From NCBI RefSeq assembly GCF_004379255.2, contig NC_056049.1, forward strand, positions 19,886,063 to 19,950,062: 64,000 nucleotides of DNA, in the 5' to 3' direction. The notes beneath the pieces were generated by a model. That model was not told the DNA's origin and searched no databases. It saw only the letters and a list, made by a program, of their open reading frames with translations. The position numbers were made by a program, and so were the translations under genes. Shown here piece after piece: positions 1 through 11,443 of the stretch (the first letter of the stretch is position 1; every line of letters begins with the position of its first letter). Origin of the DNA: Salvia splendens (taxonomy: Eukaryota; Streptophyta; Magnoliopsida; Lamiales; Lamiaceae).

Positions 1-6
1 AATCAA
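1..6. repeat. Left target-site duplication of the MULE (partial)
   Basis: aatcaa equals the last six bases of taaaatcaa at 61667-61675. The first three bases of the expected 9-bp duplication lie outside the window. Confidence 0.8.
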
Positions 7-96
7 GGGATAACTGCCTTAAAAGTCACCAACTTTGCCCGAATTTTGGTTTTTCCCACGACCTTTAAAATTGGCGTATAAAGTCACCAACTTTGC
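7..96 (+). repeat. MULE left terminal inverted repeat
   Basis: It matches the reverse complement of 61577-61666 except at about four positions near 46-59. It contains the 17-mer AAAGTCACCAACTTTGC twice (22-38 and 80-96). That 17-mer has an internal AAAGT/ACTTT inverted arrangement, so it is a plausible transposase binding site. Confidence 0.93.
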
Positions 97-466
97 ATTT
101 AGTCGCCGATTTCCCATGATGGTTTTTCCGGCGAAAGAGCAAGCTGACATGTCGTTTTTAATTGATGTGGCATCTCGTGGCGGCTGACATGGTCAAGCAT
201 TAATTACTGTGCAATAAAATAAAAAAATAAATTTTCAAAATAAATTTAACAATAAAAATTACAAAAACAAAAAAACCCCACCCCACCCCCAATTCGCCCC
301 CAAATTGGCTTAACCTAATCGACCAGCCTAATGGACGAGCGAGCGACGACGACGACCTAATCGACGAGCGAGCGAGGAAGACAGCCTAATCGACGACGAC
401 GAGGAGTCCATAGGCTTACTTACCTGCAACGGCGACGGACGGGCGACGAGCTGTGCGTAAGGCTTC
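97..466. other. MULE left subterminal and 5' leader region
   Basis: No gene. It has an A-rich stretch (225-275), then short imperfect repeats of cctaatcgac and gacgagcgagcga with cga runs (about 308-407). When element A is removed this region runs directly into the transposase start codon, so it should hold the transposase promoter and 5' UTR. I see no clear TATA box. Confidence 0.5.
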
Positions 467-471
467 CTCAA
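467..471. repeat. Target-site duplication of element A (left copy)
   Basis: ctcaa, repeated at 57758-57762 directly after the 3' LTR of A. Confidence 0.93.
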
Positions 472-1789
472 TGATAAGGCCTATTTCATGCATCGGTTTA
501 GGGGTAAAATGTACGCTACTTGATTAGTTTATCGCGCAAAGCGAGTGTTAATTGTGTAGGAATGCCGCTTGACCAAGGGCAACAAGGCCAAGCTGATCAA
601 GATGGTACAACAAGCGAAAAAGTCCAAAAATCGGGGGAATGATCAAGGGGGGTGATCAAGCAGTTAGGCGGGGACCACGATGTTCTAGAGGAGAAGCACG
701 TGAGGATGATGCGCTGGATGGTGATCATCAAGCTGTTATTAAGGACGACATTCTAGAAGGGGACACGTGCTGATACGTAAGACGCGAAGACGAAGCTGAC
801 TCATCATTCTGTTATGGAGGAACGGCGAAATTCTAGAAGAAGGGCGCGTATCAATTGATGAAACGCTCGATCCCAGCAAGGACGATTATTCGCTGCTGAT
901 GACCTTATCCTGGCTGGAGGTCGTTGCGGCGAGCTTATAAATAGAGGACGTGCCACCATTAGAAAGGTGTTCGGAAAAAAGCTCAGAAAATAATCTTCAT
1001 TTTTATCTTCTTTTCTAGTTTAGTTTCCAGTTCCGAAGATAGCTTAGTTAGAGAAATGGTCAGTTAGAGAGAGAGCGACCGAAGGGAGCGCGACAGAATA
1101 CTACATATTTATTCGACGCCGTCCCAAGTTTCCGACTGAGAGCTTCTCGGCTTTACTCGCTTTCTTATTTCTTGAAGTTGTTAGCTTAGTTTAAATTTTG
1201 TGTTGTTCCGTAGTTAAAGAATTGATCTTTTTGTATTCCGCATGTTCACAGCACTGTTTTGAAGCATTGAGTATAAAAATTGAAGTTACTTTGTTTTCTT
1301 CATCGTATTTACAGTTCCGGTTTTAGTTTCGCTTTTAAGTCTCTGATCTAGTATTTCATTATGTTGAATGTTAAGGTGTTTTCGCAGTTTCGTAGTGTGA
1401 TTAGGTAGTTAGTCTTTACTCCAACCTGTCGTTCACTTAGTCCAATTTCTGTTTCTTCCAGCATTATGAGTGCCTTGATCAAGTAGATAGTATATTTTCT
1501 GCCTAGCGTAATCCAGTAGCTTAAAAACTCCCAACTTAAAGCGTGGCAGTAGCCGACCCCCGTTCACTACTCACACACTCGATACACCGGTTTCTCTGTG
1601 GGACCGAATCCATACTTGCCGCTTTACTGGTAAAGTAGTGCGAGTTTGGGAGTTATAAATATATTTGCGGTGGGGACGAGAGAGAACGCCTTGATCAAGT
1701 GGCAACGACATTTGCTAACTGATCAACTCGGTTCAGTTATCTTCCATATAGCTTGATCCACTCGCGTCAACTCAAATCGCCGCTCACCA
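472..1789 (+). repeat. Element A 5' LTR
   Basis: It starts TGATAAGGCC and ends CTCACCA. The same sequence recurs at 56467-57757, where about 32 bases near the end of the LTR are missing. TATAAATAG at 936-944 is the likely promoter. Several TGATCA-core palindromes occur, for example CTTGATCAAG at 1474-1483 and 1690-1699. Confidence 0.95.
936..944 (+). promoter_or_regulatory. TATA box of element A 5' LTR
   Basis: TATAAATAG, conserved at the same place in the 3' LTR (56932-56940) and in the B-type LTRs (10458 and 36480). Confidence 0.75.
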
Positions 1790-1792
1790 AAA

Positions 1793-1810
1793 TGGCGCCG
1801 TTGCCGGGGA
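1793..1810 (+). other. Primer-binding site of element A
   Basis: TGGCGCCGTTGCCGGGGA, three bases after the LTR end. This 18-mer is typical of Athila elements and is usually assigned to tRNA-Asp. The same 18-mer is seen in C (26358-26375, -) and, with one change, in B (11169-11186). Confidence 0.9.
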
Positions 1811-2099
1811 AACATGGTGTTATTTCATGGATGTGCTTAGTGAATAGGTGTAAATAGTTTTGTTTATTTCTTTTCTAATTGGTTATCTTTCTGTTCATGA
1901 GAAGGTACCACCGCGGAGGACACTGGAATCATCCTCTCATCGACAGAGATACAAACGCTCATTGGCGAGTCCAAGAAGCCGTTGTTGTTACCACTCGATA
2001 CAGAGCCTCGTTAGCAGCGCTGATCAACTGACCAGCGAGGAAGAAGGAGAACAGAACGCGCCACCAAAGCCACCACCACTTGAGCAAGCAAAAGCAAAG

Positions 2100-3800
2100 A
2101 TGGCCCTCGTCGACAACGACTCAGGAATCGGCTCCCTACATGCCCACGACGAGAAGGAGCCCACCCATGCCATCGCTATCACTCTAGGAATGCGCACAAT
2201 CGCAATCAAATCAGGAGTGCTAGCCGTTTTGTCCAATTTCTATGGCCGCTCGAAGGAGTGTCCTTACGCTTTTCTTGAGGAATTTTGCAGATACTGTGAT
2301 ATTCAACCCATGCCGGCTGGATCCACTTCGGAGGATTATAGGCTCAAGGCTGTACCCTTCGTCTTGAAGGGCGACGCAGGAGTCTGGCTGTCGAGGTTAC
2401 CAGAGGGATCGATCAGGACATGGGCTGAGTTCTGCATGATATTCTTAGACCGCTTCTTCCCAGCGTCGAAGATGAGTGCCCTGAAACGAGACATTACGGA
2501 AGCCAGGTAGGAGTATGATGAGCCCCTGGGATAGTACTGGGACAGATTTCAAGGGCTGCTTCAAGCATGCCCCAACCACAAGATGGGAGATCGGGAGGTC
2601 TATCAACATTCTATGGCGGACTTACGGTGGATAGCAAGAACGATCTCAACCTAGCAGCCCAAGGGGATTTCTCAAAGACCCCATTCAGTCAGGCGAAAAG
2701 CATTCTAGAGAAGCTAATTGAAGCCAAGCGATCGTATGAGACCTCCCGTGGCCAGTACAGAAGAGGTGCCGTGCACGCAGCGGAGACAAGAAGTGATGAG
2801 AAGCTGGAGGATCGATTCGAGCAGATGGAGAAGAAGCTGTTGGAGGCAGTAGAAAAGTCCAGAGCGCCTCCACCGCCTGCACCCAAGGAGAAGCCATATG
2901 TGCCGCCACCTCTAGAGGAGCACCATTACTATTATTGTGAGTTCCCTCCTGAAGCGGAGCCACAACCGCAGGTGAATGCCATCGGCCATTGGAACGCAAA
3001 TGGCAACTGGATCCAGAGAAAGCAGAGGGATGCTCCGTAGCGAGACCATCCAAACTTCAGGTCGAGTGAACAAAACCCAAGCCAACAGCCCCAAGCATCG
3101 ACGCAACAGATACAACCCTCTGAAGGGCAACCCATTTCCCGCTCGGAACCAAGAGAGATCAAACAACGGGGGGAACAGAATGCAGGGTGGTCAGGAAAAT
3201 TGGTCAAGCGGACGTCAAGGGAACTGGTCTAGTGGAGGAAAACCTAATTGGTCAAGCAGACAACAGGAAGGAAATTGGGGCTACAGAAATCAGGGCCACT
3301 AGTCAAGCAACCAGGGGAGACAACTGAACAATTAGGTGGTGAGTTATGTCCCGCCACATCAAAGAGGCAACCAACATCATCCAGGTAACCAACAGCACAA
3401 CCAGCCACAGTACCAGCCAGACCACTATGGGCAGTCCGACTACGCTCAGCCGAACCACGGTGGGGGGCCATCGAATCAAAGATACAACCGGCACCCCAAC
3501 AAAGGTCAAGGACAAATGATAGTCCCGCACCATCCTAATGATGCGATGCGAGAAATTCAGGAGGCTCAGAAGGAGCAGCGGGCGGCGCTGGACATGCTTA
3601 CAAAGCAGTTATCTCAAGTTGCCATGTCACTGGGAGAGCTGAGAGGAAACGAAGGCAAAATTCCTGCCACGGTACAACAGCCTTGTCGTGAGAACATTAA
3701 CGAAGTCTCCCTGAGGTCAGGGAAGGTGTACCAGAGCCCCAGCCCACCTGCAGTGTCCCCAGCGTCTATACCTGGACCAAGCCATCAAGATGGGCGGTGA
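2100..3800 (+). pseudogene. gag: Element A gag (capsid/nucleocapsid polyprotein), broken
   Basis: Gag forms the virus-like particle of the retrotransposon. The likely start is the ATG at 2100, because the sequence from there (MALVDNDSGIGSL) is the part conserved in element B. The retrotransposon gag core is at about 2220-2620 (FVLKGDAG, SALKRDITEAR), and it aligns by eye with the intact gag of element C. A stop at 2508-2510 and another about 21 bases later break it, the frame changes near 2567, and there is a stop near 3038. The tail (about 2990-3800) is rich in N, Q, G and W, as in Athila gag, and has no CCHC zinc knuckle that I can see. It contains a short coiled-coil-like stretch (MREIQEAQKEQRAALDML). 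The segment ends by frameshift just before the protease. Confidence 0.85.
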
Positions 3801-6800
3801 GACCATAGGAGAGAATCGACAAGAAGAAGCCGAGAAGGTCAATCCATATCTATACCGTGGAATGGTGACCAGGAAGAGAGACGCCACAATCGATGTGTCC
3901 AGCATGTTCAAGGATTTGGAAGTCAAAGTGCCACTCTTGACAGCATTGAAGATGCCCCAATCAGCAAGTTTATAAAAGACTATCTAGCGGGGAAGGTCAA
4001 TGAGGACGGGAGAATGATTGCAGAGGAGAACTTCTCTGCCGTGATCCAGAGGAGCGACCTCCCATCGAAAAAGACCGACCCAGGGATGTTCACGCTCCCG
4101 ATTTCGATTGGAGATATTCAAGTGGAGCACGCCATGTGCAATTTGGGAGCATCTATCAACGTTCTGCCATATGCTATCTATAAGAAGCTGGGGGAGGCCA
4201 AGCTAGTCGATACTGATATCATGATACAGCTGGCCGACAGATCGTGCATTCACCCAGAGGGAATTACGGAAGACGTAATCGTGAAGGTGAATAACTTTCT
4301 GTACCTAGCCGACTTCTTCATCATCAAAATGACAGAGCCAGCGGCGAAGGAGTCCAGTGGAGTCCTGTTGGGAAGACCGTTCTTTTCGACGGCCAGTACT
4401 ATTATCGACGTCCGTAATGGGATGATCAGCTTGGATTTCAACATAGAACATTTTACGTTCAACATCGATGAAGCGATGAAGCGACCGTCAGACTGTGAAA
4501 ATGTGTATTCGGTGGACGTGACGGAGCCACTGGTGCAGGAGTACCTGGAGGAGGAATTTTTGCAAAGACAGTTCACAGACTCCACCATGGATGCAGAAGT
4601 CGAGAGAGAAGTCACCGAATGGTATGTAGCCATTATCGTCGATGAAATGGATGATCAAGCCATCACGAAAGCGATGATGGATTTTCGCGAGCGACCGCGA
4701 CCAGCTGGGTCAAGCGGGAAGGCTCAAGTGTCTAGCCTCGAAAAGTTGCCTGATCAAGGCAAGTCACTGAAAAGAGAAGCAGAAGAAAACCCGTTGCCTA
4801 CTGAAGTGACGAAACCCGCGAAGGAATTGAAGCCCCTTCCACAACATTTAAAGTACGCCTACCTGGGGGAAGACGAAACAATGCCAGTTATCATCAACAG
4901 CCAGTTGACCCAGGGGCAGGAAGACAAATTGCTGGAAGTACTGAGGAAAAATCAGAAGGCTATTGAATGGAAGCTGACGGATCTGGTGGGCATCAACCCA
5001 GATTTATGCATGCACCACATCAGATTGGAGGAAGGAGCCAAACCGCACCGAGGCCAGCAACGCAAACTCAACCCCAACATTAGGGAAGATGTGCTCAAGG
5101 AGATAGTCAAGCTAGTCTCCATAGGAATCATATACTCAATCCCTGATAGTAACTGGGCCAGCCCAGTGCATATGGTGCCGAAGAAAGGAGGAATCCAGGT
5201 CGTAAAAAACGGGAAAAATGAGTTGATCCCAACACGGCCAGTCACTGGGTGAAGGATGTGCATCGACTACAGGAAGCTGAATGCGGCCACGAAGAAGGAT
5301 CACTTCCCTCTGCTATTCATTGACCAGATGCTTTAGAAATTGGCGGGGAAGCAATATTTCAGTTTCCTTGATGGGTACAGTGGGTACTTCCAGATCGCGT
5401 TGAATCCAGAGGACCAAGAGAAGACTACTTTCACCTGCCCTTTCGGCACCTATGCCTACAGAAGGATGCCGTTTGGCCACTACAATGCCCCAGGCACTTT
5501 CCAAAGATGCATGATGAGCATCTTCTCTGATTTGTTGGAGGACTGCATAGAGATCTTCATGGACGATTTTACTGTCGATGGAGACATATTCGATCAAGGG
5601 CTGCATAGCCTGGACAGAGTATTAGAAAGGTGCCGGCAGAAGGACTTAGTTCTGAATTTTGAAAAATGCCATTTCATGGTTACTGAAGGAATAGTCCTAG
5701 GCCACGTAGTGTCAAACAGAGGGATAGAAGTGGATCAAGTGAAGGTGGCAGTTATAGAGAAACTCCCGTATCCGACGAATCAAAAGGAGATCAGAGCCTT
5801 CATGGGTCATGCGGGCTTTTATAGAAGATTTATCAAAGATTTTGCGAAGATAGCCCAGCCCTTGACAAGGCTGCTCCAGAATGAGATGGAGTTCGAGTTC
5901 TCTGATGATTGTAAAGCCGCGTTCCAGCTATTAAAGGACAGACTGATCAGCTCTCCGATTATCCGCACCCCCGACTGGAGTCACCCATTTGAGGTGATGT
6001 GCGATGCAAGCGACTATGCAGTGGGGGCGGTCTTGGGTCAGAAGATCGATGGTAAGAGTTATGTTATCTTCTACGCGTCAAAAACTCTGAATCAAGCGCA
6101 GAATAATTATGATACCACCGAGAAAGAGATGCTGTCAGTGGTCTATGACTTTGAGAAGTTCAGGCCCTACCTACTGGGTGTGAGGGTACCGACCACGCGG
6201 CGATCAAATACCTCCTGGCTAAGAAGGAGTCCAAACTGCGTCTGATCAGATGGTTCCTCCTATTACAAGAGTTCGACTGGGACGAGGTCGACAAGAAGGG
6301 AAACAAGAACAGAGTGGGTGATCACTTAAGCCGGATTTTGCAAGAAGATAATGGGTAAGCCATCTCTGACGCTTTCCCTGAGGAGCATTTATATCTGATC
6401 AGGTCAACATCTGAACTTCCGTGGATCAACCGAGCTGTAGGGGTTGATCAAGCCGACCGAGGAAGAGAGAGACAACACAGGCAACAGGAGCCATGGTTTT
6501 CGGACATGGCCAACTATTTGGTAACGGGCAAGCTGCCCAAAAATGATGAAGTTACAAGGGAACAGAAGCAGAAGCTCAAGAGCGACTCCCGATACTTCTA
6601 TTGGGATGATCCGTACTTGTGGGGGCAGATCAAGTCATCCGACACTGTATACCAGATTGGGAACAAGAGGACATATTGGTCCACTGCCACACACTAGCTT
6701 GTGGTGGTCACTTCGGGAAAAAGAAGACAGCGAAGAAAGTACTTGATAGCTGATTTTACTGGCCCTCCATCCATAAAGACGCCTACGAATTCTGCAAGAG

Positions 6801-7791
6801 ATGCCCGAGATGCCAGCTTACTCGAGGAATCTCTGCAAGAGATGAGATGCCACAAGTCCCCATTATAGTATGCGAGATATTCGATATGTGGGGAATGGAT
6901 TTCATGGGACCCTTCCCATCTTCTGAAGGCAATCTCTACATTCTGGTGGCAGTGGACTATGTGTCCAAATGGATAGAGGCGAAGGCGACGAGGACATGTG
7001 AGTCCGGTGAGGTGGCCAAGTTTTAAAAATCAAACATCTTTACCCGGTACGGGGTGCCGCGAGCCATCATCTCTAATAAAAGGACTCATTTCGTCAACAG
7101 AACCATCGAAGCTTTGATGAGGAAGTATGGCGTCCACCACCGCCTGTCCACACCTTACCACCCGCAGTCAAATGGCCAGGCTGAAGTGTCGAACAGAGAG
7201 ATCAAGGCGATCTTAGAAAAGACGGTCAACCCCACGAGGAAAGATTGGAGCCGTCGTCTGGAGGACGCGCTCTGGGCTTACAGGACCGCTTTCAAAACAC
7301 CGATCAGAATGTCCCCCTACCGGCTGGTATTTGGGAAGATGTGCCATCTGCCTGTGGGAGTCGAACATCAGGCTTTCTGGGCAATCATAGAAATGAATGT
7401 GAATGTCAAGTCTGGTATTGAAGAGAGGAGATTGCAGCTGCAAGAGCTTGAGGAGCTCCGCCTTGATGCTTATGATTCTACCATGTGGTATAAGGAAAAG
7501 ACAAAGATGTGGCACGACAAGAACCTTCGCAAGAAGGGGCTCAAGGTGGGCCAGAAAGTGCTACTCTTCCAGTCAAGACTCAAGCTGATGCCTGGGAAGT
7601 TGTGGTCAAGATGGATCGGGCCCTATACCATCATCGCCATCAGAGCAAATGGAGCAATCGAACTCCAAGGAAGCGATCCCGATTCTCCTTCTTTTCTGGT
7701 GAATGGGCATAGGGTGAAGCCATATAGAGATGGAATGGAGGTGTGTGTGGTGGACGACATTCCACTACTCTTACCTAACTCTCGCCAGTAA
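3790..7791 (+). pseudogene. pol: Element A pol: protease, reverse transcriptase, RNase H, integrase, inactivated
   Basis: Domains in order: aspartic protease (about 4080-4400), RT (about 5060-5800, FMDDFTV), RNase H (about 5980-6300), integrase (about 6500-7600, with [15 protein letters not shown] and [12 protein letters not shown]) and a C-terminal DNA-binding part ending at 7791. The protease motif reads CNLGAS where C has CDLGAS, so the catalytic Asp is Asn. The integrase second Asp is also Asn (IISNKRTHF against IISDQGTHF in C). Stops occur at 5250-5252 (in place of a Trp codon), about 5334, 6357 and 7024. A frameshift near 3955 lies before the protease, and RNase H has a small deletion near 6178. 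The element cannot move by its own enzymes. Confidence 0.92.
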
Positions 7792-8416
7792 AGCAGGTAA
7801 AAGGAGTGACTAGGTACTCTTGGGTAGTCTGCTTGATCAAGCAACTAATTTCTTAACCTATAAAATTGATCAAGTGACGTCTTAAGGGCACTCAGTCAAG
7901 TCCTAGGTAGTTAGTGTAAATATTTTTTTTGTGTTATTAGTTTTAACTCTTAGGAAATTAAAAGTTGAAAAGTGAGGAAGAAACTGATCAAGTGATAATA
8001 TTTGAGTATTCATCTGGAATTAATTGTCAACTTGATCAGTTGAAATTTGAATTTAATTGGTGGGTTACAGTGGTTGAATTGATCAGGGCAGGGTGATGAA
8101 AGGACGCATGCACTCACTAAAAAGGTTTCGGAGAACACTAACTGCTGCATTGAAAAGTGGCACTGGAGAGAGGAAGCGTATCTGGGAAGCTAAGCCAGTT
8201 GTCGCTCTGAAAAAGCGCTCATGTACTCGAAGCATCACAGGGATCTCAACAGTCGGGATCTCGGTATAAAAGGCAGCTTTCTGATCCGTATTTCACTTTT
8301 ATCCAACCGGCTACAGTCCTTCGTATTTGCTCTCATCTATACCGCTCAAGATTCAAAACCATTTCCCAAGTTATCATCTTCTCCACAGAAACCACCCACA
8401 GCCATCACAAGGAAAA
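7792..8416 (+). other. Element A spacer between pol and env-position ORF, with internal promoter
   Basis: No coding sequence. It holds five TGATCA-core palindromes (about 7832, 7867, 7985, 8032, 8079), four of them extended to TTGATCA or TGATCAAG. Near the end, a conserved block gggatctcaacagtcgggat is followed by TATAAAAG. Element B has the same layout at 33100-33704. Confidence 0.7.
8265..8272 (+). promoter_or_regulatory. Internal TATA box before the env-position ORF of element A
   Basis: TATAAAAG, 152 bases before the ATG at 8417. It is preceded by a conserved gatctcaacagtcgggat block that is also found in element B before TATAAAAG at 33576-33583. No similar box is evident in C. Confidence 0.6.
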
Positions 8417-9996
8417 ATGAAAATCACTCAAATCAGCACTTCCTCCTTATCCTCAAGGGCCGGCACCAACAGTGGTGACCGAAGACCCTCGTCCCCAGCC
8501 CAAACAGTACCAGAAACCACCATAGTCCCTCCACCACAACCTAGCGCCGCCGCTCTACTTCCTACAGTGGACCGGGCCGCCATGAGGCGTTTAGAGAATC
8601 CTCCGTAGCATACCCACCGAAACAGATCCGGCAGCGTGTTACGCCACCCTAAAAGCCCAGCTCGAAATTTTCCGGTCTAGGGACCCCGCTCCGACTCCCG
8701 TACCCATCCCCTCCCCCCAAAGCACAGTCTCCCCCTCACGCTCCTAAACCTACCCCCGTTTTCCCACTGGTACAATACAGCGGAGACGACTCCGATGAAG
8801 AGGAAGGGGAGGAGGCTCAAGAACAGCCTATCACCGCTCCAGTTGAGGAAACGGAGTCCGTACCGCCACCACCAGCAGAGGTCACGCCTGTCCAAAACAT
8901 CCCGTCACTAGTGAGTGGCGGAGGTTCTACTTCTGCCCATGGGCCACAATCGATAGAAGTCGTCGAAATCGACGATGATGATATGGAAAATTTTCCACCA
9001 CCTCCCAGCGACATTCTACTTCAGCAGAGGGAGGTTGACTGGAATATTCTCCGCACTGTGGAGGACGAACCCTAGAGAGAGGAGCAGCCGCTGCGCCGCA
9101 GAACGCGCAGAATGACAATGGACCAGCTGTTGGAGGAGGCAGAGGCCTTGAGGTCCAATCGACCCGGGGTGGAGGATGAGACGATAGAATAGAGACCCTG
9201 CGTAGTGCGGCGACTGGTGGACGAGGAGGAGCCAGTGAACCATGTGGCCGGTGAGGCCGTTGATGAATGTGAGGCTGTTGAGGACAGCCGTGTGAGAGCT
9301 GAAAGAGAGACAAAGAGGAAGGGGAAGGAGATAGCTCACCCTCCTCCTAAGAAGATACGCCCTGCCAATGTGGGGATTGTGATCACCGACGCCTACCAAC
9401 CTGCCTCCCCTCAAGAAGGAGATGAGGGCAGTGATACCAAGGGCCGGGAGCTCCGATGGACATGGACGTCTCAGAGGCAACAAGGAAGGCCTGCAACACC
9501 CCCTACCGTCGACTACTCCAAACCGACTGTGGCATTGACCGCAGACCTCCTCCAGCAGATGTTGGAATTCGACAACCCTAAGTGGCAGGAGGAGGTCCAC
9601 CAAAGAGTGACGGGCCAGAAGCGGCTGAAGGCCGGGAAGAGACTCTACCAACCATCCCTGGAGACGATCCGGGTCTAGGAGAAGTTTGCCGAGTATATTA
9701 CCGACATTGGATTTCAGTGGTTGTTGGAGGTTGATGAGACTCCCATGCCGGAGGTTCTTGGCAAGGAGTTTTTCACGTATTTCCAGTTTACCGGCAGTAC
9801 AGACTTGGAGGCCAGGAGTGTCTCCTTCCGGGTGTTTGGCCGCGGCCAGAGGATGAGCTTAAACGAGTTCTCCGTTAGGATGGGACTCTACACTAAGGCC
9901 CAGGTAGCCAACGGAGAATGGTTCGGGCGTGATATCGGCCTCCCTCAAAGGAAGCCTAACTTTGATCAGCAGGCCGTCTGACAAGCCTTATGCAAT
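8417..9996 (+). pseudogene. Element A env-position ORF (ATHILA ORF-1 family), 5' part
   Basis: This is the third ORF typical of Athila elements; its function is unknown. The start ATG at 8417 opens MKITQISTSS, which aligns with MQSTQHNTSS in element B. Early parts are Ser/Pro-rich, then acidic. A basic stretch, KRKGKEIAHPPPKKIRP, at about 9317-9365 looks like a nuclear localisation signal and is conserved in C. The ATHILA domain begins near 9700 (KEFFTYFQFTGSTDLEARS). Stops occur near 8606, 9073, 9190 and 9676. The reading is interrupted at 9996 by element B and resumes at 37189. It is far from intact. Confidence 0.8.
9992..9996. repeat. Target-site duplication of element B (left copy)
   Basis: gcaat, repeated at 37184-37188. 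Confidence 0.93.
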
Positions 9997-11165
9997 TGAT
10001 AAGGCTCATTTCATGCATTGGTTTAGGGGGAAAATGTACGCTACTTGATCGGTTTATCGCGCAAAGCAAGTGTTAAATGTGCAGGAATGCCGCTTGAACA
10101 AGGCAACAAGGACAAACTGATCAAGCAAGTACAATAGGCGAAAAAAGGCCAGAAATCGGGGGAGTTGATCAAAGGGAGTAACCAAGCAAGGAAGGAGGGG
10201 ACCACAGGCTTCCAAAAGAAGGACACGCGAGGCAATGAACTGGATGGTGCGCATCATTCTGTTAGCAAGGACAACGTTCTAGATGGGGACACGAGCTGAT
10301 ATATGAGACGCAAGGACGAAGCTGAGTCATGAATCTGTTACTGAAAAGCGTCGTCATTCTAGAAGGAGAGCACGTAACAATCGATGAGTCGCTCACACTC
10401 AGCGTGAGCGAATATTCCCTGCCAAGATCGTTATCCACCTGGAGGTCGTGCCGAGCCTATAAATAGAGGATGTGCCACCACATAGAAGGGGAGCGATCCT
10501 TTACTTTCCGTCTTTAGTTTAGTTTAGCTTAGCTCTCTAGTTTAGTTCAGTTCTCTAGATAGCTTAGATAAAGCAATGCTTAGTTAGAAAGGGTGATCGA
10601 AGGAGCGCTGCAAAATACTTGATATCTGTCGGCATATACTTCCCGCCGAGGATCTCCTCGGTTTTACTCGCTTTCATATTTTTTGAAGTGTTAGCTTAGT
10701 TTAAATTCCACGCTGTACTGTTCTGAGTTTAGTTTTAATCAAAGTTGTTTTCGTTTTCATCGTGGTGTTTACTGTTTCACGTAGTTAATTTTTCATTCCA
10801 GTCTGAAAGTCACTTGACCCAGTAGTTAAAATTTCCTTGATCAAGTTAGTAAGTTAATTTCTATCTAGAGTAAAATCAGTAGGTAAACACTCCCAAAGTT
10901 AAAGCGTGGCAGCAGCCAACCCCCTGTTCACTAATCATACACTTGATACACTATCTTCTAAGTGGGGATCGACCCCGAACTTGCCGCTTTACTATTAAAG
11001 TAGTGCAAGATTGGGAGTTTATAAATTACTTTGGTAGGAAACGAGTGAGAGCGATATTGTATTGATCAAGTGGCAACGACATTTGCTAACTGATCCAACC
11101 GGTTCGATTATCTTCCATATAACTTGATCCATACTCTATTTGCACCCATTCTCGAGGCCCTTCCA
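9997..11165 (+). repeat. Element B 5' LTR
   Basis: It starts TGATAAGGCT and ends CCTTCCA, with TATAAATA at 10458-10465. It is related to the LTR of A over much of its length and pairs with 36069-37183. Confidence 0.95.
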
Positions 11166-11168
11166 AAA

Positions 11169-11186
11169 TGGAGCCGTTGCCGGGGA
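11169..11186 (+). other. Primer-binding site of element B
   Basis: TGGAGCCGTTGCCGGGGA, the Athila site with one C to A change. Confidence 0.88.
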
Positions 11187-11443
11187 AGCATGGTGTTATT
11201 TTATGTTTGTGTGTAGCGCATAGGTGTATATAACTTTGTTTCTTTCTTTTCTCATTTGTTTTTTCTTCTGTTGATGAGAAGGTACCACCGCGGCATCCAC
11301 TGGAATCACCCTCTTATATACGGAGGCACTAACGCTCATTGGAGAGTCCAGGAAGCCGGCGTTATTACCACTCGTTACAGAGCTGCACTAGCAGCAGCAG
11401 CAGCCGTTGACCAACTGACCAGCGAAGAAAAAGGAGAGCAGAG

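Noticed and set aside
1793..1810. tRNA-like sequences at the primer sites (also 11169, 26358, 46171, 48214)
   Set aside because: These are 13-18 base complements of tRNA 3' ends; no cloverleaf or promoter boxes surround them, so they are not tRNA genes.
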